The notes under the pieces: generated by a model | What the model saw: the letters and a program-made list of their open reading frames with translations, nothing else | Databases searched by the model: none | What the model was told of the DNA's origin: nothing | Position numbers and translations under genes: made by a program | Source: JACVRW01 sp963734025 | GTDB taxonomy: Bacteria; Actinomycetota; Thermoleophilia; Solirubrobacterales; Thermoleophilaceae | Reading direction: 5' to 3' | NCBI GenBank assembly: GCA_963734025.1 | Contig: CAVTFR010000019.1 | Span: 1-64,000 of the forward strand | DNA length: 64,000 bases | Shown: positions 19,845-29,078 of the stretch, piece after piece | How positions within the stretch are numbered: position 1 is the first letter of the stretch | How the letters are laid out: each line of letters starts with the position of its first letter

Positions 19845-19893
19845 TTGCAATAACTGCAGATTTACTTAACATGCTGTATTGCAGCTTCTGCAA
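19845..19893. promoter_or_regulatory. Two palindromic TetR operators
   Basis: Site 1 is TTGCAATAACTGCAG (19845-19859). Site 2 is TTGCAGCTTCTGCAA (19879-19893), a perfect 6-3-6 palindrome. Both fit TTGCA-N5-TGCA and their centres are 34 bp apart in the gap between the divergent MMPL and tetR genes. Site 2 ends 6 bp before the TACTAT -10 element of tetR. Confidence 0.65.
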
Positions 19894-19911
19894 GTTCGCT
19901 ACTATTGACAC

Positions 19912-20526
19912 GTGGCCGAGGGACTCCGGGAACGCAAGAAGCAGCGCACGCGAGAGCAGATCATCGACGCCGCCATGGGCCTTTTCGCCGAGCGCGGCTA
20001 CCAGGCGACGACCATCGCGGACATCGCGGAGGCCGCCGACGTCGCGCCGCGAACGTTCTTCTCGTACTTCCCGTCGAAGGAGGCGGTCGTCTTCCACGAC
20101 GTCGACCGCACCATCGACGGGCTCGCAAGCATGCTTCGCGACCGCCTGCCCGGCGAGAGCGCCTTCGACGCCCTTCGGCGCTTCATCGATTCGAAGTTCG
20201 ACGAATGGACGGCCGAGGGGGACGAGGCCCTCCTGCGCAAGCGGCTATGCCGCGAGGACGAGGGGCTGGCCAACTTCGAGGGCGGCATGATGGCCCGAAT
20301 GCTGGAGCTGCTGGTCGAGGCGATCGCCGATGATCTCGACGAGCCGCCGGACGCGCTGCGCCCACGGCTCGTGGCCGCCGCGGCGGTGGCGGCACTGACC
20401 TCACTGGACACCTCCGGCGAGGGGGCCGACCACACCGCCCCGGTCAGCAAGACCGAAGCGCTCGCAGTGCTCGACGACGCCCTGGTGTTCCTGCGCGGCG
20501 GGCTGGACGCGCTTCAGGCCAAGTAG
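19912..20526 (+). CDS. TetR-family transcriptional regulator
   Basis: A 204-aa protein with the N-terminal helix-turn-helix RTREQIIDAAMGLFAERGYQ, then TIADIAEAADVAPRTFFSYF, and PSKEAVVFHD. The C-terminal ligand domain is not assignable. It starts at GTG 19912, six bases after TACTAT (19900-19905), so translation is probably leaderless. It most likely represses itself and the divergent MMPL exporter through the two TTGCA palindromes. Confidence 0.92.
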   Translation: MAEGLRERKKQRTREQIIDAAMGLFAERGYQATTIADIAEAADVAPRTFFSYFPSKEAVVFHDVDRTIDGLASMLRDRLPGESAFDALRRFIDSKFDEWTAEGDEALLRKRLCREDEGLANFEGGMMARMLELLVEAIADDLDEPPDALRPRLVAAAAVAALTSLDTSGEGADHTAPVSKTEALAVLDDALVFLRGGLDALQAK

Positions 20527-20655
20527 CGCGGCCGGCACGAGCCGGCGCAGTGAACCGATCGGCCACCCGTCGCGAATACGACATCCACGAGACGGCGAGA
20601 AGAGGCATCCACCACCCCGCGAGCTCGCCGGCGTCGACCAGCGGCGATCAGCTCC

Positions 20656-22512
20656 GTGGTAGCCGCTGCGCTGGCCATTGGTTCGCTGGTCGTTGCCGTG
20701 TCGGCTCCCGCCGGTTCCGCCGCCGACCGGGCGTCGGTCGACGCATCCGCACCCGCGAGTCTTCTCGGCGGCGGCCCTGGCGGCATCCTCGGTTTCGCCC
20801 CCGGGTCGATTGCTGCGGATCCCGGACGGAGCGGAGCGGCACTCGCCCGAGCGGCGGCCGCAGGCTCCGGAGATCGGATGCTCCGTCGCGGTCGTCAGAG
20901 CTCGCGCGGCCAGGGCTTCGTGCGGGACGCCCGAGGCTTCGCCGAGATCGACGTGCCCGGGGCACTGCTCACCGCGGCATACCGGAGCAACAATCGCGGG
21001 CAGATCGCCGGCGCCTACCTCGACTCTCGAAAGAGGTTCCACGGATTCCTCCGCGAGGGGCGCCGCCTTCGCAAGATCGACTTCCCCGGCGCCAGAGGAA
21101 CCCTCGCCGCCGGGATCGACGACCGGGGCCGCGTCGTCGGTTCGTACACCTACGGGCGCGACACGCCTGCCCTCCAGTTCGAGCACGGCTTCCTTCTCGA
21201 CGGGCGCGGCCGGTTCCGAAGGATCGATGTGCGTGGGGCGACGGCGACCCGGCCGGCCGCGATCAACAGCCGCAACCAGATCGCCGGCGAGTACGTCGAC
21301 CGGACCGGCAGATCCCACGGCTACCTGCAGGACAGTGACGGCGCAGTCACCACCGTCGACCCGCCGGGGGCCGGGGCAGCCGTGGTCACGGACGTCGACA
21401 ATCAAGGTCGCGTCGTGGGCATCTCCGTCGATGAAAAGCAGACGGCGATCAGCGCCTTCGTGCGCGACCCGGACGGGCGCTTCACGACCATCGACAACCC
21501 CGACGCCGGCTTCTACGGCACCCAGCCCTCGGGCATCAATGACGACGGCCAGATCGCGGGCAGCTACTTCGACGACAACGACAGGATCCATGGCTTCGTT
21601 CTCGATGACGGCGCATACACCACCGTCGAAGCCCCCGACGCGCCCGGCAACACCCAGGTGCTCGACATCGACGACCGTGGCCGCCTGGTGGGCCTAGCCG
21701 GCCAGGTCGGCTACGGCTACCTCGACGACGGGCGCGGGACGCCGATCGAGATCGACGCTCCCGGCGTCAGCAGCAACACCTTCCCGTCGGGCATCAACAA
21801 TCGGGGCGAGATCGTCGGGTACTCCGACGAGGGCGCCGCCAGGCGCTACCGCGGCTTCCTGCGCGACCGGCGGGGCCGGGTGCGGCGGATCGACGTTCCC
21901 GGCGCCATGGGATCCGGCGCCGCACGCATCAATGACCGCGGGGACATCGTCGGCTTCTACAGCAACACCAGCGAGAACCCCGTCATGGCCACCGACAGCC
22001 GCGGCTTCCTGCTCGACGGCCGTGGGCGCCTCACCCGAATCGACGTTCCCGGCGCCAAGCTGACTCAGCCGCTCGGGATCAACAACCTCGGCGAGATCGT
22101 CGGCGGCTACGCCGACGCCTCGGGCACACCGCACGGGTTCCTGCGCGGCCGCGACGGCGAGTTCACCACGATCGACATCCCCGACGCCCTGGTCACGGCG
22201 GTGTTCGACGTCAACGACCGCGGCCAGACGGCCGGCATCTACATCGATGCCGGCGGCCGGCTCCACGGCTTCCGGCGCGACCGCTCCGGCGAAGTCACCA
22301 CGATCGACGCCCCGGGAGCGGTCCAGACCCGGGTCCGTGGCATCAACAACCGCGGCCAGCTCGCGATTGACACCGTCGACCTGCAGCTCAAACACCACAG
22401 CCTCCTGTTCGACAAGGGCCGCTACACCGAGATCAGACCGCGCGGCGTCCCGAACGGCTCGCTTGCCACGGACGTCGATGACCGCGGCCGCGTTCTCGGC
22501 TCGGTGCTCTGA
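20656..22512 (+). CDS. Secreted HAF-repeat (beta-propeller-like) protein
   Basis: A 618-aa protein made of about 12 repeats of roughly 45-50 residues. Each has a core such as INNRGEIVGYSDEG, a HGFLRD/RGFLLDG strand and a TTIDIPDA/RIDVPGA strand. This is the HAF repeat of exported proteins of unknown function. A hydrophobic stretch (VVAAALAIGSLVVAVSAPAG) acts as signal peptide. GTG 20656 is the only start in frame after a stop at 20551, but the codons just upstream encode an Arg-rich stretch typical of a signal-peptide n-region, so the true start or a small indel may lie upstream. It is downstream of tetR on the same strand, with no clear functional link. Confidence 0.85.
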   Translation: MVAAALAIGSLVVAVSAPAGSAADRASVDASAPASLLGGGPGGILGFAPGSIAADPGRSGAALARAAAAGSGDRMLRRGRQSSRGQGFVRDARGFAEIDVPGALLTAAYRSNNRGQIAGAYLDSRKRFHGFLREGRRLRKIDFPGARGTLAAGIDDRGRVVGSYTYGRDTPALQFEHGFLLDGRGRFRRIDVRGATATRPAAINSRNQIAGEYVDRTGRSHGYLQDSDGAVTTVDPPGAGAAVVTDVDNQGRVVGISVDEKQTAISAFVRDPDGRFTTIDNPDAGFYGTQPSGINDDGQIAGSYFDDNDRIHGFVLDDGAYTTVEAPDAPGNTQVLDIDDRGRLVGLAGQVGYGYLDDGRGTPIEIDAPGVSSNTFPSGINNRGEIVGYSDEGAARRYRGFLRDRRGRVRRIDVPGAMGSGAARINDRGDIVGFYSNTSENPVMATDSRGFLLDGRGRLTRIDVPGAKLTQPLGINNLGEIVGGYADASGTPHGFLRGRDGEFTTIDIPDALVTAVFDVNDRGQTAGIYIDAGGRLHGFRRDRSGEVTTIDAPGAVQTRVRGINNRGQLAIDTVDLQLKHHSLLFDKGRYTEIRPRGVPNGSLATDVDDRGRVLGSVL

Positions 22513-22569
22513 GGGCCGGCTCACGCCGATCACATCGTCCGGGGGCCTGGCGCGCTCGCCGGAGGGGCG

Positions 22570-22708
22570 GCCTCGCCTCCACCTCCCAACGAGACTCCTC
22601 AAACTCATCGGCGTAGGCGTGCCAGACGCGCATCGTTGCCTCGCGTCCGTAGTACGTGCCGGCATCGAGAAGGTCGCCTGGCATCTCGAGCACGATGTCG
22701 GGGTCCAT
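22570..22708 (-). pseudogene. SnoaL-like (NTF2 fold) fragment
   Basis: MDPDIVLEMPGDLLDAGTYY, then GREATMRVWHAYADEFEESR, is the middle of a SnoaL-like domain (metal-free cone fold). The N-terminal helices and the C-terminal strands are missing, and the frame runs on into antisense of the HAF gene. It is a gene remnant. Confidence 0.5.
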
Positions 22709-22774
22709 GATCGGGCCCGCTGCAACCTCGGTCGGGGCGGACGGGACCGGGTCAGCCGGCTCAGGGCGCCAGGC

Positions 22775-23707
22775 TCACCCCTCGACGGCCGGGAGCACCG
22801 CCGTCGCCGCGAGCTCGATCTGCCGCGGCTCGTCCCCGAGCGGCCAGAGGTACACGCGCTCACACCCCGCCCGGGCGTACTGGGACAGCAGCTCCGCGCA
22901 CTTCTCGGCGGGTCCGATGCAGAGTTGGTCGCCCAGGGCGTCGGGGTCGCGCCTCAAGAGCGGCCCCAAGACCTCTCGCAACATGCGGTCCGCGTCGCGG
23001 GCATCCGCGGTGATCCAGGTCCACATCGTTACCAATGCGTTGGGGAACCGATCGGGATCCCGGTCACGAGCCCGCAGCTCCTGCGACAGCGACTCTCTCG
23101 CGGCCTTGAAGCGCTCGGGAGTTGTGTTGTATGCGGATGCGAACCATCCGTCGCCCAGGCGAGCGACACGGCGGAGGCCCGCCTTCGAGCCCCAGCTACC
23201 GATCCAGACCGGGACTCCCCCCGTCCGGCTTGGCGCCGGCGCCGGCTGCGAGTCCGGCATCGAGTAGTGGCAGAGGCTCGCGGGTGGTGTCTCGTCACGC
23301 AAGAGCGCCCGCAGGATCGCGGTGGCTTCGTCGAACCGCTCCCAGCGCTGCTCGTAGGGGACGCCGACTGCTTCGTAGTCGCGCTCAGATGACCCGGGAC
23401 CTACTCCCGCGATGACTCGCCCGCCCGAAAGCAGATCCAGCGCGGCGAGCGTCTTCGCAAGCGGCACGGGCCCGCGCAGCGCGACAAGCGAGACCGTTGT
23501 CGCGAGCTCCATGGCGCCCGATCGGTCGATGACGGCGGCGAGGGCCGTCGGACCATCCAGCCACGGCCTCTGATACAGAAAGTGATCGTTGGCGGACAAC
23601 GCGGCAAAGCGACACTCCCGCGCGGTGTCGGCGGCGCGCGTGAGACGGACGAGGGACTGGCCCTCGTCTCCGAACTCCATCAGAGGCAGATGCACCGCCA
23701 GCTCCAA
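22775..23707 (-). CDS. LLM-class (luciferase-like) flavin/F420 oxidoreductase
   Basis: A 310-aa TIM-barrel protein with an N-terminal MELAVHLPLMEFGDEGQSLV strand, ALSANDHFLYQRPWLDGPTA, the GRVIAGVGPGSSERDYEAVG block and VPVWIGSWGSKAGLRRVARL. These are standard landmarks of bacterial luciferase-like monooxygenases and F420-dependent reductases. The cofactor (FMN or F420) cannot be told from sequence; in this lineage F420 is plausible. It stands alone and is divergent from the 23878 gene. Confidence 0.9.
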   Translation of the reverse strand: MELAVHLPLMEFGDEGQSLVRLTRAADTARECRFAALSANDHFLYQRPWLDGPTALAAVIDRSGAMELATTVSLVALRGPVPLAKTLAALDLLSGGRVIAGVGPGSSERDYEAVGVPYEQRWERFDEATAILRALLRDETPPASLCHYSMPDSQPAPAPSRTGGVPVWIGSWGSKAGLRRVARLGDGWFASAYNTTPERFKAARESLSQELRARDRDPDRFPNALVTMWTWITADARDADRMLREVLGPLLRRDPDALGDQLCIGPAEKCAELLSQYARAGCERVYLWPLGDEPRQIELAATAVLPAVEG

Positions 23708-23729
23708 GCCAAGCGGATCCTCTCACGTA

Positions 23730-23745
23730 TGTGATGGCCGTCACG
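23730..23745. promoter_or_regulatory. CRP-like site in a divergent intergenic region
   Basis: TGTGATGGCCGTCACG matches the CRP-type core TGTGA-N6-TCACA at 9 of 10 positions. It lies 23 bp upstream of the LLM start and 130 bp before the DGGPEEG gene. A match of this quality is expected about twice by chance in 64 kb, so support is weak. Confidence 0.25.
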
Positions 23746-23877
23746 GGCCGTCGTGGTGGGCGCCGGCGAAAGATCGTGGTCGGCCCCACGAGGCGAAGCG
23801 GTGGGCCTCGGTAGAGACTGGCTGAGCACTGGACTCGCACGGCTCCGGAGGATGTGGAGCCCCTATGGAGGTGGAGG

Positions 23878-24294
23878 ATGAACTACGCATCGAACCTGCC
23901 ACAGCCGAGACGCTCGCTGGCCGTTCCGCTCTTGGCCGCGGCTGTCCTGGGCGCCGGGCTCGCAACGGCGACGTTCGCCCTCGTGAACATCGAGGACGAG
24001 CCGATCGTGTCGTTGCCCACGCCCGCGGCTGAGCCTGCCCCCGTTCCCAGCGATGCCGTGGCCGGGCAGCGCAACGACGGCGGACCGGCAGAGGGAACTG
24101 CGCAACGGATCCTCGGGCCGGAGACCGCTCAGGCCTCGACCGGGACTTCGGCCGCCGCCGCCGGTGTCCGCTACGACGGGGGTCCCGAGGAGGGCACGCG
24201 CGGAGCGGTCGTCGAGCAGCCGCTCCCGCCAGGGACCCGCTACGACGGCGGACCCGAGGAAGGCTCGCGAGCCGTCGCGACCCAAGGTCCGTAG
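23878..24294 (+). CDS. Membrane-anchored protein with DGGPEEG repeats
   Basis: A 138-aa protein starting at ATG 23878 behind GGAGGTGGAGG. An N-terminal membrane segment (LAVPLLAAAVLGAGLATATF) is followed by a Pro/Ala-rich region and three copies of a short motif: QRNDGGPAEGT, RYDGGPEEGTR and RYDGGPEEGSR. The motif recurs in small secreted proteins of this lineage as I recall; its role is unknown. It heads a run of three small genes with gaps of 11 bp and an overlap. Confidence 0.7.
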   Translation: MNYASNLPQPRRSLAVPLLAAAVLGAGLATATFALVNIEDEPIVSLPTPAAEPAPVPSDAVAGQRNDGGPAEGTAQRILGPETAQASTGTSAAAAGVRYDGGPEEGTRGAVVEQPLPPGTRYDGGPEEGSRAVATQGP

Positions 24295-24305
24295 CCGGGC
24301 GCGCA

Positions 24306-24542
24306 ATGCCGACCCTCATCTGTTTCAGCGGCCTCGGCGGTGATGGCATCACCGTCGAGGAAACGCCGGAGCACGTCCTGGACGTCCTGCGGGGCGGCGC
24401 CGGCAAGCCTCTGCTGCTGACCCGGAATGGTCGGCACGACGAGGTCTACATCAATCCCAGCCGCATCGCGTGCTGGTACCCGAGCTCGGGCGAGAAGGGC
24501 GCCCCGCCCGTGGTGCCGCGTCCGTTCCAGGGGCCGATTTGA
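24306..24542 (+). CDS. Small FlbD-like uncharacterised protein
   Basis: A 78-aa protein with TLICFSGLGGDGITVEETPE, LLLTRNGRHDEVYINPSRIA and a Pro-rich end. The layout (short beta strands, VEE-xPE-V, VYINPSRIACWYP) is like FlbD-type small beta proteins. Role unknown. It starts 11 bp after the DGGPEEG gene and its stop overlaps the next start. Confidence 0.6.
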   Translation: MPTLICFSGLGGDGITVEETPEHVLDVLRGGAGKPLLLTRNGRHDEVYINPSRIACWYPSSGEKGAPPVVPRPFQGPI

Positions 24543-24844
24543 GCCTGCGGACCCTGATACTCGCTGCCTGCGTGGTCGCGCTCGCCCTGCCTGCGATCGC
24601 GACTGCGCAGACCTACACGGACCTACGCTCGCCGGACGCGCGGGACGCGGCTCGGGCGCAGTCGCCCGCCGGCGGCGAGCCGTCAGAGCCGGTGACGCCG
24701 ACCGTCGTCCACACGAGCGACAGCGGAAGCCAGACGCTGCCGATCGTCCTGTCGAGCCTGGCGCTCGTGGTCGCGTTGGCCGGCATCGGGGTGGCGCTGG
24801 GCGCCCTCTACCGACGGCCGCGGCCCAGATGGACGGCGCGCTAA
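24539..24844 (+). CDS. Small exported protein with C-terminal membrane anchor
   Basis: A 101-aa product from TTG 24539, overlapping the previous stop (TTGA). The signal peptide LILAACVVALALPAIATAQT is followed by a short Pro/Ser/Thr-rich region, a membrane helix (LPIVLSSLALVVALAGIGVA) and a basic tail YRRPRPRW. The topology is outside with a C-terminal anchor. Its tight coupling to the two genes before it suggests one operon of small envelope proteins. Confidence 0.6.
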   Translation: MSLRTLILAACVVALALPAIATAQTYTDLRSPDARDAARAQSPAGGEPSEPVTPTVVHTSDSGSQTLPIVLSSLALVVALAGIGVALGALYRRPRPRWTAR

Positions 24845-24868
24845 CGCGTGCTTCGTGCCCGGCCTGCG

Positions 24869-27726
24869 TTACGGCTCGAGAATCCCGGCAAGCTCATCGC
24901 GCGAGTCGATGGTCAGTTTGCGGTAGGCGTGCGTCAGGTGTGTCTCCACGGTCCTCAGGCTCACGAAGAGACCCTCGGCGATCTGCACGGTTCGTCATTC
25001 CGTCGGCCGCCATCAGCGCCACGCGTAGCTCGCTTCCGGTGAGCGCGTCGCGCCCGCGCGCCGCGTCGCGGCGGGGGCGGGCGCCAGCCATCGTCATCTC
25101 GCTGCGAGCCTGCTCCGCCAAGGCGCCCGCCGCGCAGCGATGCGCCAGGTCCAAGCCCTCGCGCAGGCGCTCGAGCGCCTCTGCGCGGCTGCCTGCCCGC
25201 CGGAGCAAGCCCCCGAGGTCGATCAGCGCGCGGGCTCGCTCGAGCAGGGCCGGAGAGCCGTCCAGCACCTCGACCGCCTTGCGCAACGCCGCAATCCCGG
25301 CGTCGCCGCCGGCCACGACACCGAGCGCCCGCAGCGACACCCCCCAGGCGCGCGGCGCGCCGAAGGAACGGACCAGCGCCTCCTCCTCGTGGGCGAGCTC
25401 GAGAGCCTGCGCCGTGTCGCCCTCCCTGGCCAGCTCCAGCGCGTGCAGCGACCGCCACGGCCAGAGGCAGGCGCCGAACGAGCCGGCGGCGAAGCCCTTC
25501 GCGGCCGCATGCATGTCGGCCTCGCCCGGTCCAGCCTGACCGAGCTTGATCCGCAAGCGCCCGCGGCTTTGCTGGAACAGCAGGTACGGCAGCAGCGGCG
25601 GCGCTGTCTCCGGCATCCGGCTTGCGGCGAGCACGGCGGCTGCCTCGTCGGGACGACCGCAATCGAGCAGGATGTCGATCAGGAACGCCAGTGCGTAGGT
25701 CCGCGCCGCCCAGCGCGGGCTGGGTGTCATCTCGATCGCCAGACGGAAGTCGGCCTCCGCCGCCGGCACGTCGCCGACACGATGCTCCAACAGCCCCCGG
25801 AAGCAGTATGCGAGCGCCGCGCCGAGCATCGATCCCTTCGCGCGCGCATCCTCGAGCGCCGCCTCCACCACAGCATGGGCGGGCGCGAACGACTCCGCGA
25901 GCACCAGGCCGCTCACGGCGTACCAGTAGGCCGGTGCCTCCACGCCCACCTCGGTGAGCAACTTCCCGTCCCCGAGCGCGCCATCCGCACAGGCGATCGC
26001 GTCTTTCGCCGTGGCGACTATCGGCATCGGCCTCACCCGCAACCGCCGCCAGCGCGACCCGCTCGGCGAAGGTCCGGCCCCGAAGCCCGGCGTCGCGCAG
26101 CGCGCGTGCGCGGGCCAGCGCGGCGCCTCGGAGCTCGGGGTGAAGGCGGCCCGCGTTGACGAGGTCAGCCTCGAGCTCCAGCGAGAGCTCACGATCGGCG
26201 CCGGCCAGCTCGTCGGAGCTGCGCTCGAGCACCGAGACCGCCTCGTGTACGCGCCCGCTGTGCACGAGTGGAACGGCCAGCTCGCGCGTGAGCTCGGCAC
26301 GCTCACGGACATCGTCGGTGTGGTCCAGCGCGGCCCGCAGGTGCTCGGCCGCCTCCGGCAGGCACAGCGAGGCCTCGGCAAGACCGAGCAGGCGCAGAAC
26401 GCGGGGGCGCTGTGAGGCTGCGGGAGGCTCCGCGAGCGCTCGCGTCAGATATATGCGCGCGCCATCCGGAGCTCCCGCCGACAGCGCGCCGACCGCGGAC
26501 TCGCACAGCAGCTCCACTAGCAGCTCATCGCCCCTTGCGTCGACGCCGAGCAGGTGAGCCGCAATCGCCTCGAGCGGAGCACCGGCTGCCTCGAGGAGCT
26601 CCGCGGCGCGGGCATGCGCGACGCTTCGCCGGTGGGAAGGGATCGAGTTGTAGACGGCCGTGTGAAGCACGGGATGCACGAACTCGAGCGGCTCGCTGGG
26701 ACCGATCAGGCCGGCGGCCGCGAGCGCATCGGCCGCCCAGACCGCCGAGTCGTATTCGATTTCCGCCAGCTCGGCGGCCTCCGCGAGCCTCGGGCTGGTG
26801 CCCCATACGGCCAAGGCGGCTACGAGCTCACCGGCCTCCGGCGGAAGCCGCCCGACGCGCCTGGCCACCGCGCGGGAGATCGTCGCAGACGCGATGTCGG
26901 GGACGTCCTCGCGCATGGAAAGGGTCGGCCCGACGGCCGGGTCCCGAAGCTCGTCGAGCATCGCGCGCACGAGAAACGGATTGCCCCCGGTGGCGGCATG
27001 GAATGCCTCTACGAGCTCAGCCTTGGTATCGCCTCCGAACTGTTCATCGACCAGGCCTCTGGTTCCCGCCTGGCTGAGCGGCCCCGGAACGAGCAGCGTC
27101 GTGGCGTCCGCCGTGCTGGGGAGCGGGAGCTCCTCGACGCCCGCCCGGTCGGCCGGATTGAAGGCGATCGCCAGCAGAACGGGCAGGTCCTCGGCGCGGT
27201 TGGCCAGGTAGCGCAGCCAGCGAAGCGACGGCCCGTCGGCCCACTGCGCGTCATCCACGGCAACGACGAGCGGCTCACCTCCGACGAGATTGACGAGCGC
27301 CCAGTACAGCCCGTGGAGCGCCGCCCCCATTGCGTCGGGGCTGACCGCGGGCGCCTCCGCGGGTGCCGGTCGCAGCCCCAGGGCCACGTCGGCGAGCCGC
27401 GCCGCTCCAGCGAGCAGCCTCTCGCGTTCGGCGTCCGAGACTCCCAAGGCCGGCGCGAACAGTGCTCGGACGACGCCCCACGGATACGCCTGCTCGAATT
27501 CGCTCCCCCGGCCGGTGAGCACACGGATACCCCGATCCGACGCGCGGCCGCATGCGAAATCGAGCAGGGCGCTCTTGCCGACGCCGGCTGGGCCCTCGAT
27601 GACGACGACACTGCCCGCACCGGCCCGGACGGCCTCGAGGCGCTTGCTCAATTCGGCGAGTTCGCTGTCTCGCTCGACGAGCTGAGGAGTGCGAGTTCGC
27701 CGAGCTGTGCGGGGCTCTGCCGACAT
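24869..27726 (-). CDS. LAL-type LuxR-family regulator with AAA ATPase domain, two frameshifts
   Basis: A large ATP-binding regulator of the LuxR family (about 950 aa after repair). The start ATG 27726 gives MSAEPRTARRTRTPQLVERD. Walker A is GPAGVGKS (residues 45-52) and Walker B is PLVVAVDDAQWADGPSLRWL. A long TPR-like region follows, and the C-terminal HTH reads LTGSELRVALMAADGMTNR, then QIAEGLFVSLRTVETHLTHA, then YRKLTIDSRDELAGILEP to TAA 24869-24871. The frame changes near 26045 (mid TPR) and near 24985 (inside the HTH); each change restores the family sequence, so indel errors are likely. The target genes are unknown. Confidence 0.82.
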
Positions 27727-27955
27727 GACGTCAGTACCCGCGCGAACCTGCCTGCCGAGGCGCACCGGTCCTGGGAGTCGATCGATGCGCTGCGAATGGA
27801 GGGAGGAGGAGAACGGCGACCTTGCGAGTCCGGGGGTTCTGTCCCCAAAGTGGGGGACAGTCAACAGTCAACATACCCCCGCCTGGGCGCGTGCGCAAAC
27901 GGAGTGAGGAACCGCCGAGTCGAGCGCGCATTCCGGCGGGCTCACCTGAGGAGCG

Positions 27956-28981
27956 TCACACGGGCCCTTCGGAGGCGGCCGGCGCCGCCGCTTGGAGCAT
28001 CTCGCGGAGCTGCTCCTCCGGCAGCCCCAGTGGAAGTACGAGGTCGATTGCGTCGCTTCCCTCCTCCAGCCACCGGCGCACGGCCTGCGGGGCCTCGTCG
28101 TAGGTCGCCATGACGGTCACCTCGTCGGCCAGCCGCTCGGCCGCCGCGGGGAGCGTCAGCGGTACGTCGCCCTGATTGGCCTCGAGCAGGGCGTCAACCT
28201 CACGGGCGAAGCCGAATTGATCACGCAGCACCCGTGGGTAGAGCGGACCCATGCGAGTGAGGTATGCGACGAGCCACCCTGCGGCGATTGCGCGGGCGGT
28301 CTCTTCGTCGCCCGCGATTGCGAGCGGGACGCTGGTGGCCACCCGGGTCGCGCCCGCATCCTCCGATAGCGACTCGCCCTCGGCGAGCAGCGCCCTCCCG
28401 TCCGCCAGCCGCCCGCGGGCCCAGAGAAAAGGCAGCCACTCGTCCGCCAGCTCACCGGCCAGCCGGACGGAGGCCGGCGCGAGCGCCGCGAGGAGCACCG
28501 GGACGGGCGGCTCGACCGGCACTCCGAGCCGCAGCGGCCGCACGTCGTCCCGCTCGAGCGGCACGCGGGCGCCGGCGAGCAGCGCGCGCACCGCAACGAG
28601 CGTGGCCCGCATCCGCTCGACCGGCCGGTCCCACACGAGCCCGTGCAGGCCCTCGACGAGCGGAGGGCTGCTGGCGCCGAGACCGAGCTCGAAGCGGCCG
28701 CCGGATGCTCGCTGCAGGCTTGCCGCGGCCATGGCGATCGCGCCCGGGGTGCGGCTCCACACGGGGAGCACGCTCGTGGCGAGGCCGATGCGCGAGGTGA
28801 GCCCGGCGATTTGCGTGAGCAGGACCACCGCGTCGTGTGTCCATCCCTCGGCGCTCCCGAACCTGCCATAGCCAGATTCCTCGGCAGTCCTCGCCAGCCG
28901 GATCGTGGCTTCGGCGTCCGTGTGGAACGGCGTGACGCCGACGCCGACCCGCGAGCGGAAACCCTCGTGGCGGGTGGTCAA
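27956..28981 (-). CDS. LLM-class flavin/F420 oxidoreductase
   Basis: A protein of about 341 aa with RVGVGVTPFHTDAEATIRLA at the N-terminus, YGRFGSAEGWTHDAVVLLTQ, SGGRFELGLGASSPPLVEGL and a C-terminal VTVMATYDEAPQAVRRWLEE. These are luciferase-like TIM-barrel landmarks. The start is uncertain: TTG 28981 is the first reasonable codon before the homology, although the frame is open further upstream. No ribosome-binding site is clear. Confidence 0.87.
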   Translation of the reverse strand: MTTRHEGFRSRVGVGVTPFHTDAEATIRLARTAEESGYGRFGSAEGWTHDAVVLLTQIAGLTSRIGLATSVLPVWSRTPGAIAMAAASLQRASGGRFELGLGASSPPLVEGLHGLVWDRPVERMRATLVAVRALLAGARVPLERDDVRPLRLGVPVEPPVPVLLAALAPASVRLAGELADEWLPFLWARGRLADGRALLAEGESLSEDAGATRVATSVPLAIAGDEETARAIAAGWLVAYLTRMGPLYPRVLRDQFGFAREVDALLEANQGDVPLTLPAAAERLADEVTVMATYDEAPQAVRRWLEEGSDAIDLVLPLGLPEEQLREMLQAAAPAASEGPV

Positions 28982-29078
28982 GCACTCACCGTAACCGACC
29001 GGGGCCAGAGCTCGCGGGCGCGCTCGAGAAAGCGCTGTGAGGCAAAATCTCGAGCTCGATCCAACGGAGGGTGCCTCT

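Noticed and set aside
20531..20546. GCCGGC-ACGA-GCCGGC hairpin after the tetR gene
   Set aside because: A 6-bp GC palindrome without a T-run is expected often in DNA of this composition.
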